Source: DASRGL01 sp035651115
GTDB lineage: Bacteria > Armatimonadota > Chthonomonadetes > Chthonomonadales > Chthonomonadaceae
Reading direction: 5' to 3'
DNA: 14,183 nt
NCBI GenBank assembly: GCA_035651115.1
Contig: DASRGL010000425.1
Coordinates: 1 to 14,183, forward strand
How positions within the stretch are numbered: the stretch's first letter is position 1; each line of letters begins with the position of its first letter. The notes below the pieces were generated by a model. The model worked only from the letters and a program-made list of their open reading frames with translations, was not told the DNA's origin and searched no databases. This document shows, piece by piece, positions 6,151 to 12,923 of this stretch. The position numbers were made by a program, and so were the translations under genes.

Positions 6151-6696
6151 ATGTTGATGCCGAAGCGCGTGAAACATCGCAAACAGCACCGGGGACGCCG
6201 CGCGGGCAAGGCCCATAGCGGCAACACCATCAACTTCGGGCAGTACGGCCTGCAGGCCCTGGAGTCGTGCTGGATGACGGCCAACCAGATCGAATCGGCC
6301 CGTATCGCCATCAACCGCTATATCCGGCGCGGCGGGAAGATATGGATTCGCGTCTTCCCGGACAAGCCCTTCACCAAGAAGCCTGCCGAGACCCGCATGG
6401 GTTCCGGCAAAGGCGCGCCGGAGGGCTGGGTCGCCGTCGTGAAGCCGGGCCGTATTCTATTTGAACTGGCGGGCGTGAGCGAGGAGTTGGCGCGGGAAGC
6501 GATGCGCCTGGCCTCGCATAAGCTGCCTATCGCGACCAAGTTTCTGGTCAAGCAGGAACCGACTGCCATCCTGGAGGAAGCCGAAGCCGAGGCGAGCGCC
6601 GCCGAGGAGACGCCGCCGGAGACAGCCGAGGCCGAAGCGCCTGTGGCGGTCGGCGCGACCGAGACGACAACGGAGGAGACGGATGGCGGAGCTTAA
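6151..6696 (+). CDS. rplP: 50S ribosomal protein L16 with acidic tail
   Basis: Encodes 181 residues against a usual 137-144. L16 helps place A-site tRNA in the large subunit. The core (1-137) shows MLMPKRVKHRKQHRGR, GRRAGKAHSGNTINFGQYGL, RIAINRYIRRGGKIWIRVFP, DKPFTKKPAETRMGSGKGAP and KLPIATKFLV. Residues from about 138 to 181 form an acidic Ala/Glu/Pro/Thr tail absent from most L16 proteins. ATG 6151 matches the family start MLMPKR; a conventional second Met is at residue 3. The end overlaps the rpmC start by 14 bases, so the tail-coding DNA (GGAGGAG) also provides the rpmC ribosome site. Confidence 0.97.
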   Translation: MLMPKRVKHRKQHRGRRAGKAHSGNTINFGQYGLQALESCWMTANQIESARIAINRYIRRGGKIWIRVFPDKPFTKKPAETRMGSGKGAPEGWVAVVKPGRILFELAGVSEELAREAMRLASHKLPIATKFLVKQEPTAILEEAEAEASAAEETPPETAEAEAPVAVGATETTTEETDGGA

Positions 6697-6913
6697 GCTA
6701 TCTCAGATCCGAACGCAACTGCGCGAGATGAGCGAAAGCGAACTCCATCAGGAGATCGCCAAGCAGCGCGCGGCGCTCTACGATCTACGCCGCCGCAACG
6801 CCATGCGGCAACTGGACAATACGGCGGCCATTCGCGCCGCGCGCAAGCAGATCGCGCGCGCGCTGACGATTTTGCGTGAGCGGGAACTGGCTGCGCAGAG
6901 AGAGGCGAAATAA
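6683..6913 (+). CDS. rpmC: 50S ribosomal protein L29
   Basis: Encodes 76 residues, a little longer than the usual 63-70. L29 is a two-helix coiled hairpin next to L23 at the tunnel exit. MAELKLSQIRTQLREMSESE followed by LHQEIAKQRAALYDLRRRNAMRQLDNTAAIRAARKQIARALTILRERE (given by sense) matches the family's helical pattern, including the conserved central LR/NT and RKxIAR region. ATG 6683 has GGAGGAG six bases upstream, inside the end of rplP. Only two bases separate its stop from the rpsQ ATG. Confidence 0.96.
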   Translation: MAELKLSQIRTQLREMSESELHQEIAKQRAALYDLRRRNAMRQLDNTAAIRAARKQIARALTILRERELAAQREAK

Positions 6914-6915
6914 GT

Positions 6916-7470
6916 ATGTCGGATGAAACAGTGAACCCGGTCGAGCCGGAGGCCGCTCCCGCCGAGGAAGCGCCTCCCGCAGACACCACGCCCGAAACGC
7001 CGGAAGCGGTCGCGGCGGCAGTCGAGGAGACGGCTCCCGCCGCGCAGGAGGAGACGCTCCCTGCCGTTGCGGAGGAGGCTGCCCTGGCGGCTCCGACGGA
7101 GACGCCGGAGCCTGCGCCGAAACCGCGCGCCCGCGCCGCGAAAGCCGCCGCGCCTGCGGAACCCGCTCCGGCTCCTGCCACGCCGGACATCCTGGATTTC
7201 GGAACGAAGAAATCCGGCGAGCGCGGACGCCGCAAGGTACGCATCGGGCGGGTGGTCAGCAATAAGATGCAGAAGACGGTCGTTGTCGCGGTGGAGAGCC
7301 AGGTACGCCATCCTCTATACGGCAAGATCATCCGGCGCACCACCAAGTTCAAGGCGCACGACGAACAGAACAGTTGCGGCGAAGGCGATACCGTCGAGAT
7401 CATGGAGACGCGCCCGCTCTCCAAAGAGAAACGCTGGCGTGTCGTGCGGATCGTCGAAAAAGCGAAGTAG
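6916..7470 (+). CDS. rpsQ: 30S ribosomal protein S17 with ~100-aa N-terminal extension
   Basis: Encodes 184 residues, while typical S17 has 80-90. The S17 OB-fold core is residues 104-184: RKVRIGRVVSNKMQKTVVVA, then HPLYGKIIRRTTKFKAHDE, GEGDTVEIMETRPLSKEKRW and VVRIVEKAK. S17 binds 16S rRNA early in assembly and stabilises the 30S body. Residues 1-103 are an acidic Ala/Pro/Glu/Thr segment that turns basic (PKPRARAAKAAAP) before a short DILDFGTKKSG linker. I chose ATG 6916 because it is in frame throughout, lies two bases after rpmC and has GAGAGG upstream; I found no ATG, GTG or TTG close to the core start that would give a normal-length protein. Confidence 0.94.
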   Translation: MSDETVNPVEPEAAPAEEAPPADTTPETPEAVAAAVEETAPAAQEETLPAVAEEAALAAPTETPEPAPKPRARAAKAAAPAEPAPAPATPDILDFGTKKSGERGRRKVRIGRVVSNKMQKTVVVAVESQVRHPLYGKIIRRTTKFKAHDEQNSCGEGDTVEIMETRPLSKEKRWRVVRIVEKAK

Positions 7471-7486
7471 TTCGCCCCTCCCCCGG

Positions 7487-7509
7487 CCCCTCCCCCACAG
7501 GGAGAGGGG
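7487..7509 (+). repeat. G/C-run hairpin after rpsQ
   Basis: CCCCTCCCCC at 7487-7496 pairs with GGGAGAGGGG at 7500-7509, with one internal mismatch and an ACA loop, 16 bases after the rpsQ stop. It belongs to the same palindrome type as those at 2869-2895 and 9201-9227. The T-run expected of a terminator is missing. Confidence 0.75.
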
Positions 7510-7558
7510 AGCAAAGGTGGAAGCGTGTGCCGTTGATTGTCACTCTGGAACAAACTTT

Positions 7559-7616
7559 TGTCACCCTGAGTGAACGAAGGATCTGTCTGAGTTTCTTCGC
7601 TGCGCTCAGAATGACA
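7559..7616 (+). repeat. Imperfect inverted repeat of the CTGAG...CTCAGAATGACA type
   Basis: TGTCACCCTGAGTGAACGAAG (first 20 bases quoted in part) at the left is complementary, with a few mismatches, to CTTCGCTGCGCTCAGAATGACA at the right (first 20 of 22 bases carry the match). From memory, near-identical TTCTTCGCTGCGCTCAGAATG repeats occur between genes in many unrelated bacteria; this needs a search. It sits in the middle of the rpsQ-rplN spacer, flanked on both sides by G/C-run hairpins. Confidence 0.75.
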
Positions 7617-7661
7617 GGATAGGGACAGAATGACGACAAGACGCACTCGTGACTGTCTTGC

Positions 7662-7685
7662 TCCCCCTCCCTGTGGGGAGGGGGA
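7662..7685 (+). repeat. Perfect 10-bp hairpin before rplN
   Basis: TCCCCCTCCC at 7662-7671 pairs perfectly with GGGAGGGGGA at 7676-7685 over a TGTG loop. Just upstream, CAAGAC and GTCTTG (7638-7660 region) form another short stem. Together with the hairpin at 7487-7509 it brackets the CTGAG repeat, so the spacer may be a nested palindromic composite. Confidence 0.75.
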
Positions 7686-7720
7686 CGGGGGGTGGGCTAA
7701 CAGGAGAGGCGGATAGCCCT

Positions 7721-8089
7721 ATGATTCAGATATATACCCGCTTGCGCTGCGCCGACAACTCCGGCGCGCGCGAGATTCAGTGCGTGCGAGTCCTCAAAGG
7801 CTCGAATACACGCTATGCCCATGTCGGCGATATCTTTGTCGGCGTCGTCAAGTCGGCGACGCCCAACCAGCAGGTCAAGAAGAGCGATGTGGTAAAATGT
7901 GTCGTCGTGCGCACGAAGCAGCCGATCCGTCGGCCCGACGGCTCCGTGCTGCGCTTCGACGACAATGCCGCCGTCGTCATCCAGAACAACCTGGAGCCGC
8001 GCGGCACGCGCATCTTCGGCCCGGTCGCCCGCGAACTGCGCGAACGCGATTTCATGAAGATCATTTCGCTGGCCCCGGAGGTACTCTAA
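7721..8089 (+). CDS. rplN: 50S ribosomal protein L14
   Basis: Encodes 122 residues, exactly the usual length. L14 forms intersubunit bridges with 16S rRNA and is the docking site of the silencing factor RsfS. It shows MIQIYTRLRCADNSGAREIQ at the start, VGVVKSATPNQQVKKSDVVK in the middle and NAAVVIQNNLEPRGTRIFGP and ELRERDFMKIISLAPEVL at the end. ATG 7721 fits the family and has AGGAGAGG 11 bases upstream; the frame is open back to 7649 through repeat sequence. rplX starts at the base after its stop. Confidence 0.98.
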   Translation: MIQIYTRLRCADNSGAREIQCVRVLKGSNTRYAHVGDIFVGVVKSATPNQQVKKSDVVKCVVVRTKQPIRRPDGSVLRFDDNAAVVIQNNLEPRGTRIFGPVARELRERDFMKIISLAPEVL

Positions 8090-8497
8090 ATGGAGAAGCT
8101 GAAACGGAGCAAGCCGGCAGAGCCGGTCAAGCTCAAAATCAAAAAAGGCGATACCGTCGAGATCATCTCCGGCAAGGACAAGGGCAAGCGCGGTGAGATT
8201 CTCGCGGCCTATCCGAAGGAGAACAAGGTCAAGGTGCGCGGCGCGAACATGATCATCCGCCACCAGAAGGATCGTCCGAGCCGACGGCCCGGCGCGGCGG
8301 GCGTCAACCAGGTGCAGAAGGGCGGACGCATCGAGAAGGAAGCGCCGCTTTTTGCCGCCAAAGTAATGCTGGTCTGCCCGCAGTGCGGCCGCCCGACCCG
8401 CGTCGGCTACGCTTTCAAAGAGGGGACGGAGAAGCTATCCCGGCGCAAGTTCCGCGTCTGCAAACACCCCGACTGCGGCAAACCTATAGACAGTTGA
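8090..8497 (+). CDS. rplX: 50S ribosomal protein L24 with four-Cys C-terminal motif
   Basis: Encodes 135 residues, longer than the usual 100-115. L24 is an assembly initiator protein near the tunnel exit. The KOW domain is at about 17-55 (IKKGDTVEIISGKDKGKRGE, KENKVKVRGANMI), followed by PGAAGVNQVQKGGRIEKEAP. The C-terminal part has Cys96 and Cys99 (CPQCGRPTRVG) and Cys124 and Cys129 (CKHPDC), which could bind zinc. ATG 8090 abuts the rplN stop, with CGGAGG upstream inside rplN. Confidence 0.97.
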   Translation: MEKLKRSKPAEPVKLKIKKGDTVEIISGKDKGKRGEILAAYPKENKVKVRGANMIIRHQKDRPSRRPGAAGVNQVQKGGRIEKEAPLFAAKVMLVCPQCGRPTRVGYAFKEGTEKLSRRKFRVCKHPDCGKPIDS

Positions 8498-8502
8498 GAT
8501 CA

Positions 8503-8526
8503 ACCACCCGCTGCCGAGCGGGTGGT
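8503..8526 (+). terminator. Perfect stem-loop between rplX and rplE
   Basis: ACCACCCGCT at 8503-8512 pairs perfectly with AGCGGGTGGT at 8517-8526 over a four-base GCCG loop, six bases after the rplX stop. AGTTTACG follows, so there is no real T run. It could attenuate, mark an mRNA cleavage point or protect upstream mRNA; a full terminator inside the spc cluster is unlikely. In E. coli the S8 repressor site lies near the rplE start, but no resemblance to that site was established. Confidence 0.5.
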
Positions 8527-8585
8527 AGTTTACGTTCCCGTCGCCGGTCGGAAATCGGCGGCCTGGAAAGGGAGAGTAACGCAGA

Positions 8586-9137
8586 ATGGCCCGTTTGAAA
8601 GAGCGTTATCAGAGCGACGTGATTCCCAGCCTGACCAAGCAGTTCAATTACAAAAATATCATGCAGGTTCCGAAGCTGGAGAAGATCGTCGTCAACATGG
8701 GCGTCGGGCGCGCCGGGCAGACCGGCGGCGATGCAAAGGAACTCGATGGCGCGGTGCGCGACATGGCGACCATCACCGGCCAGAAGCCCGTTATCACCCG
8801 CGCCCGTAAGTCCATCTCCAACTTCAAGCTGCGCGCGGGCGCGCGTGTCGGCTGCAAGGTGACGCTGCGCGGCGAACGGATGTACGAGTTCTATGATCGC
8901 CTCGTCAACGCGACGCTGCCCCGTATCCGCGACTTCCAGGGCATCTCGCCCAACTCGTTCGACGGACGCGGCAACTTCGCGATGGGGATGCGCGAACAGA
9001 TCGTCTTCCCGGAGATAGACTACGATAAGATTGACAAGGTGCGCGGCATGGACATCATCGTCTGCACCACCGCCCGCACGGACGAAGAGGCCCGCGCGCT
9101 GCTCAAGGCGCTCGGAATGCCCTTCCGGGAGAAATAG
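8586..9137 (+). CDS. rplE: 50S ribosomal protein L5
   Basis: Encodes 183 residues, near the usual 179-185. L5 binds 5S rRNA in the central protuberance and contacts P-site tRNA. Signatures are MARLKERYQSDVIPSLTKQF, VPKLEKIVVNMGVGRA, ITGQKPVITRARKSISNFKL (the conserved rRNA-binding region), RLVNATLPRIRDFQGI and MGMREQIVFPEIDYDKID, ending TDEEARALLKALGMPF. ATG 8586 has GGAAAGGGAGAG upstream. A 330-base spacer with a composite palindromic element separates it from the next gene. Confidence 0.98.
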   Translation: MARLKERYQSDVIPSLTKQFNYKNIMQVPKLEKIVVNMGVGRAGQTGGDAKELDGAVRDMATITGQKPVITRARKSISNFKLRAGARVGCKVTLRGERMYEFYDRLVNATLPRIRDFQGISPNSFDGRGNFAMGMREQIVFPEIDYDKIDKVRGMDIIVCTTARTDEEARALLKALGMPFREK

Positions 9138-9141
9138 CCCC

Positions 9142-9294
9142 TTGCCGGGCCGTGAACGCCCCGTCCAGGGAGCCTGCGGCTAACATGCCCTCACCCCCGC
9201 CCCCTCTCCCACGCTGTGGGAGAGGGGAGAGGTCCGCCCGCAGGGCGGTCGGCGGCGTAGCCGCCCCTCAGACAGGCCGTTCACGGCCTGGCAA
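9142..9294 (+). repeat. Composite palindromic element (element A), rplE-EF-G spacer
   Basis: TTGCCGGGCCGTGAACG at 9142-9158 and CGTTCACGGCCTGGCAA at 9278-9294 are inverted copies with one difference. The right end is itself a hairpin (AGGCCGT-TC-ACGGCCT). Inside are GCCTGCGGCTAAC on the left and GGCGGCGTAGCCGCCCCTCA on the right, both shared with the element at 12924-13120. In the middle is a perfect 12-bp hairpin, CCCCTCTCCCAC (9201-9212) GCT GTGGGAGAGGGG (9216-9227), almost identical to the one at 2869-2895. It looks like one repeat type nested in another. The rest of the gap, 9295-9467, holds nothing I recognise apart from the EF-G ribosome site at 9453-9460. Confidence 0.88.
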
Positions 9295-9467
9295 TAACAA
9301 CCAAATACCGTAAAAAACACTCTGCCTTCGCCGCCGCGTTCGCTCGGCTTCGGGTGGACGCGACGACGCTGGGATGAGAAGAAGGGCCTTCCGTTAATCC
9401 TGGACAGTTCGCCGCGCCGCCCTGATGCTGCGCCGCATGTCACACTCTAGGCGAGGAGAGTTACGCG

Positions 9468-11549
9468 ATGAAAACCTACGGGATCAAGGCGATCCGCAAC
9501 GTCGGCCTGTTCGGACATCAGGGCGTCGGGAAGACGTCACTGGCGGAAGCGCTGCTGTTTACGTCCGGCGCCATTGACCGCCTGGGTCGAACCGACGACG
9601 GAACGGCGACCAGCGACTTCGACCCCGAAGAACAGAAGCGGCACATCAGCATCAACGCGGCGCTGGCTCCCTGCGAATGGCACGACACGAAGGTCAACAT
9701 CATAGACGTGCCGGGCTATCTCGATTTTCAGGGAGAGGTGAAGAGCGTGCTGCGTGTCGTCGAAGCGGCCATCCTGGTCACGCCCGCGCAGGGCGAACCG
9801 GAAGTCGGCTTCGAGATCGCCTGGGACCTGGCGGTGGAGCGTAACCTGCCGCGCGCGGTCTTCATCAATAAGATGGATCGCGAAAACGCGGACTACGCTC
9901 AGGTCGTGCAGACGCTGCGTTCCCGTTACGGCAACAGCATCGCGCCACTCCAGATCCCCGTCGGTTCGGCGGAAAGCTTTCAGGGCGTCGTGGACCTCGT
10001 CGAGATGAAGGCGTTCCTCGGCAGCGGCAAAACCGTCCAGTGCGTCGAGATACCGGCGGAGTGCCAGGCGGAAGCCCAGCAGTATCGCGAACTGCTCATC
10101 GAATCGGCGGCGGAGGGCGACGACGAACTGATCGAGAAGTTTTTGAATGGCGAGGCGCTGTCGCACGACGAGATCGTGCGCGGCCTGCACGAGGGCATAG
10201 ACGCCGGGAAGGTGGTTCCTGTGCTGTGCGGCTCGGCGACGCGCGACATCGGCATGTCCGACCTGCTCGACATCATCGTGCATGAGTTTCCGAATCCGCT
10301 GGAGTACGGCACGGTACACGGCAAGCGCCCGCAGAACGGGGCCGAGGAGACATGGGAGCCTTCCGACAGCGCGCCGTTCTCCGCGCTGGTCTTCAAGACC
10401 ATCGCCGACCCGTTCCTGGGAACGCTCAACTACTTCCGCGTCATGTCCGGCGTGCTGAAGGGCGGCGCGACCGTGCTGAACAGTTCGCGCGGCAAAGAGG
10501 AGCGCATCGGCCAGGTCTACTTTGCGCGCGGCAAGAACCAGGAAGCGACCAACGAGATTCACGCGGGCGACATCGGCGTGACGGCGAAGCTGGCGGACAC
10601 GCACACCGGCGATACGCTCTGCGACCCGGCCAAACCGATCATCCTCGACGGCATCGAGTTCGGCGCGCCGATCTTCGAGCAGGCTGTCGTCGCCAAGACG
10701 AAAGTGGACGAGGACAAGATGGGGCCGGCCCTGCAGCGCGTGGCCGCCTCCGACCCGGCATTCCAGTTCCATCGCGACCCGGAGACAAGCCAGACCATCA
10801 TCGCGGGCGCGGGCGAGACTCATCTCGCTATCGTCGTCGAGCGCCTGAAGAAGTTCGGCGCGAACGTCGAGGTCGTGGACAGGAAGGTTCCTTACCGAGA
10901 GACGATCACGCAGAAGGCCGAAGGTCAGGGCCGCCACAAGAAACAGACGGGCGGGCGCGGCCAGTTCGGCGACTGCTGGATACGGATGGAGCCGAACCGG
11001 GGCGGCGGCATCGAGTTCGTAGACGCCATCGTGGGCGGCGCGATCCCGCGCCAGTATATTCCGGCGGTCGAGAAGGGTGTCCGGCAGGCAGCAGAGACGG
11101 GTATCCAGGCCGGGTACCCGGCAGTGGATTTCAAAGTCACCTGCTACGATGGCTCCTACCACGACGTAGACTCCTCAGAAGCGGCCTTTATCATGGCGGG
11201 TATCCTCGCCTTCAACAATGTCGCGCCCAAAGCCGGGCCGATCCTGCTGGAGCCGATTGTCGAACTCGAGGTACTGATTCCCGAAGGGATGCTGGGAGAC
11301 GTGATGAGCGATCTCACCGGCAAACGGGGGCGCATTATCGGCACGGAATCCGCCGGGGCGGGCAAGACTCGCCTGAAAGCGACCGTGCCGCAAGCCGAGA
11401 TGCTGCGTTACGCGATTGATCTGCGCTCCATTACGCGGGGGCGCGGCTCGTTCTCGATGCGGGTATCTCACTATGAAGAAGTGCCTGCGCACATCGCGCA
11501 GACCATCATCGCGAACCACAAGAAGGAGCGCGAGTCGGGCGATCACTAG
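9468..11549 (+). CDS. fusA: Elongation factor G-like translation GTPase (EF-G-2 type)
   Basis: Encodes 693 residues, full EF-G length. The G domain shows the P-loop GHQGVGKT at 16-23, switch I RHISI at 58-62, DVPG at 80-83, NKMD at 134-137 and GSA at 255-257. The domain II-III region is about 303-475, and domain IV has GQGRHKKQTGGRGQFGD (487-502) and the tip loop DGSYHDVDSSE with His565, the position that enters the decoding site in EF-G. The P-loop (GHQGVGKTS rather than AHIDAGKTT) and RHISI rather than RGITI put it with the EF-G-2/EF-G-like branch, as in the Thermus paralogue, not canonical EF-G. It may be a translocase or a specialised paralogue. ATG 9468 has GAGGAGAG eight bases upstream. 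Its place between rplE and rpsN is unusual. Confidence 0.93.
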   Translation: MKTYGIKAIRNVGLFGHQGVGKTSLAEALLFTSGAIDRLGRTDDGTATSDFDPEEQKRHISINAALAPCEWHDTKVNIIDVPGYLDFQGEVKSVLRVVEAAILVTPAQGEPEVGFEIAWDLAVERNLPRAVFINKMDRENADYAQVVQTLRSRYGNSIAPLQIPVGSAESFQGVVDLVEMKAFLGSGKTVQCVEIPAECQAEAQQYRELLIESAAEGDDELIEKFLNGEALSHDEIVRGLHEGIDAGKVVPVLCGSATRDIGMSDLLDIIVHEFPNPLEYGTVHGKRPQNGAEETWEPSDSAPFSALVFKTIADPFLGTLNYFRVMSGVLKGGATVLNSSRGKEERIGQVYFARGKNQEATNEIHAGDIGVTAKLADTHTGDTLCDPAKPIILDGIEFGAPIFEQAVVAKTKVDEDKMGPALQRVAASDPAFQFHRDPETSQTIIAGAGETHLAIVVERLKKFGANVEVVDRKVPYRETITQKAEGQGRHKKQTGGRGQFGDCWIRMEPNRGGGIEFVDAIVGGAIPRQYIPAVEKGVRQAAETGIQAGYPAVDFKVTCYDGSYHDVDSSEAAFIMAGILAFNNVAPKAGPILLEPIVELEVLIPEGMLGDVMSDLTGKRGRIIGTESAGAGKTRLKATVPQAEMLRYAIDLRSITRGRGSFSMRVSHYEEVPAHIAQTIIANHKKERESGDH

Positions 11550-11570
11550 CCCGAACAGTTCTTGGCGGGA

Positions 11571-11679
11571 AACCTGACCCCCGTCCCCCACTGCACGGCC
11601 TGTCTGAATCCGAAACGATTCGGGACAGACCGTGCGCCCCTCATTCGCTTCGCAGGGAAGGGGGCAGGGGGGTTAGGTT
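11571..11679 (+). repeat. Nested palindromic element, EF-G-rpsN spacer
   Basis: AACCTGACCCCCGTCCCC at 11571-11588 is complementary, with a few mismatches, to the right end GGGGGCAGGGGGGTTAGGTT (11660-11679). Inside, GCACGGCCTGTCTGAATC (11593-11610) and GATTCGGGACAGACCGTGC (11617-11635) form a second stem with small bulges. The reverse complement of ACGGCCTGTCTGA is nearly the TCAGACAGGCCGT found at the right end of element A, so this may be a mixed relic of both repeat types. Confidence 0.83.
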
Positions 11680-11724
11680 CTCCATGACAGGGCGCAAGCC
11701 CGAAAACACCAACGGAGGTTCTTT

Positions 11725-11910
11725 TTGGCAAAGCAAGCATTGATCGAGAAAGCGAAGCGCAAGCCCAAGTTCCCGGTGCGCGCCTACTATCGCTGCAACG
11801 TCTGCGGACGGGCGCGCGGCTATATGCGCCGGTTCGGGCTGTGCCGTATCTGTTTCCGTGAGATGGCGCACAAGGGACTGATCCCCGGCGTCACCAAGTC
11901 GAGCTGGTAG
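11725..11910 (+). CDS. rpsN: 30S ribosomal protein S14, type Z (zinc-binding)
   Basis: Encodes 61 residues, the length of the zinc-binding short S14 found in many Gram-positive and deep-branching bacteria. Two CxxC pairs are present, CNVC and CRIC, in the context YYRCNVCGRARGYMRRFGLC and RICFREMAHKGLIPGVTKSSW. S14 sits in the 30S head close to S3 and S10 and is a late-assembling protein. The start is TTG 11725, with GGAGG six bases upstream and the conserved AK start directly after it. No ATG alternative is near. rpsH follows after 13 bases. Confidence 0.97.
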   Translation: MAKQALIEKAKRKPKFPVRAYYRCNVCGRARGYMRRFGLCRICFREMAHKGLIPGVTKSSW

Positions 11911-11923
11911 GAGGAGAAGCATC

Positions 11924-12325
11924 ATGGCCTATACGACCGATCCTATCGCCGACCTGCTGACACGCATCCGCAACGCCAACCGCGCCAGCCACGACTCTCT
12001 GGAGATCGCCTCCTCCAATCTGAAGGTGGAGATCGTCAAGATTTTGCAGAGGGAAGGCTTTATCAAAGGCTTTGAGGTCATCAAGCAGACGCCGCAGGAC
12101 AAGATCAAGATCACGCTGAAGTACGGCGCGAAGCGCGAGAAGGTGCTGACCAATCTCAAGCGCATCAGCAAGCCGGGCCTGCGCGTCTACTGCGGCAAAG
12201 ACAAACTCCCGCGCGTGCTGCGCGGCCTGGGTATCGCCATTCTCTCCACGTCGCAGGGCATCATGACCGACCGCGAGGCGCGCAAGCACGGCATCGGCGG
12301 CGAAGTTCTCTGCTACGTCTGGTAG
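11924..12325 (+). CDS. rpsH: 30S ribosomal protein S8
   Basis: Encodes 133 residues, the normal length. S8 binds the central domain of 16S rRNA and is the spc operon repressor in E. coli. The N-terminal TDPIADLLTRIRNANRA and the C-terminal LGIAILSTSQGIMTDREARK, then HGIGGEVLCYVW, are diagnostic; the middle has LKVEIVKILQREGFIKGFEV and KRISKPGLRVYCG. ATG 11924 has GAGGAG seven bases upstream, directly after the rpsN stop. rplF follows after 22 bases. Confidence 0.98.
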   Translation: MAYTTDPIADLLTRIRNANRASHDSLEIASSNLKVEIVKILQREGFIKGFEVIKQTPQDKIKITLKYGAKREKVLTNLKRISKPGLRVYCGKDKLPRVLRGLGIAILSTSQGIMTDREARKHGIGGEVLCYVW

Positions 12326-12347
12326 GAAAGACGAAAGGACTGACACC

Positions 12348-12923
12348 ATGTCACGAATTGGCAAACGTCCGATACCGGTTCCGGCAGGCGTGACCGTCAC
12401 TCCCGGCGAAGACGGCCTGCTGACCATCAAAGGGCCGAAAGGCACGCTGGCACGCCGCTTGAACCCGGACATTCAGATAAAACAGGACAATGGGACGCTG
12501 CTCGTCGAGCGCCCGAGCGACGGCAAAGAGCATCGCTCGCTGCACGGCCTGACCCGCACGCTGGTCGCCAACATGGTCGAGGGCGTAACGAAAGGCTACG
12601 AGAAGCAGTTGGAGATACAGGGCGTCGGCTACCGCGCCACGATGCAGGGCCAGAACTTGCAGCTTTCGGTCGGCTTCTCGCACCTGATCGAAGTCTGGCC
12701 GCGCGAGGGGATCACCTTCGCCGTCGCGAACGACCCGCAGAGCCGCAACCCGATCATCACCATCAGCGGCATAGACAAAGAGAAGGTCGGCCAGACCGCC
12801 GCCGAGATCCGCAAGCTGAAGAAGCCGGAGCCGTACAAGGGCAAGGGCATCCGCTACAAAGGCGAGGCCGTGCGGCGCAAGGCAGGCAAGTCGGGCGCGA
12901 AGGGCAAGGGCGGCAAGAAGTAG
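12348..12923 (+). CDS. rplF: 50S ribosomal protein L6
   Basis: Encodes 191 residues against a usual 175-180, the extra being a Lys/Gly-rich end (RRKAGKSGAKGKGGKK). L6 lies near the factor-binding site and the sarcin-ricin loop. Signatures are MSRIGKRPIPVPAGVTV, TIKGPKGTLAR, HRSLHGLTRTLVANMVEGV, YEKQLEIQGVGYRATMQGQN and the C-terminal KKPEPYKGKGIRYKGEAVRR. ATG 12348 follows a GAAAGGA sequence. The palindromic element begins at the very next base after its TAG. Confidence 0.98.
   Translation: MSRIGKRPIPVPAGVTVTPGEDGLLTIKGPKGTLARRLNPDIQIKQDNGTLLVERPSDGKEHRSLHGLTRTLVANMVEGVTKGYEKQLEIQGVGYRATMQGQNLQLSVGFSHLIEVWPREGITFAVANDPQSRNPIITISGIDKEKVGQTAAEIRKLKKPEPYKGKGIRYKGEAVRRKAGKSGAKGKGGKK

Noticed and set aside
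5227..6216. Ala-rich - strand open frame of 329 codons opposite rpsC
   Set aside because: Composition comes from the antisense of Gly/Arg-rich rpsC; no independent support.
9280..9325. A possible promoter for the EF-G gene in the AT-richer stretch after element A
   Set aside because: TTCACG has no acceptable -10 at 16-18 bases; CAAATA/TACCGT are too weak to call.
9537..11162. Long 541-codon open frame on the - strand opposite the EF-G gene
   Set aside because: It mirrors the codon structure of a certain high-GC gene, and its sequence (Arg/Leu/Asp-rich) resembles no protein I know.
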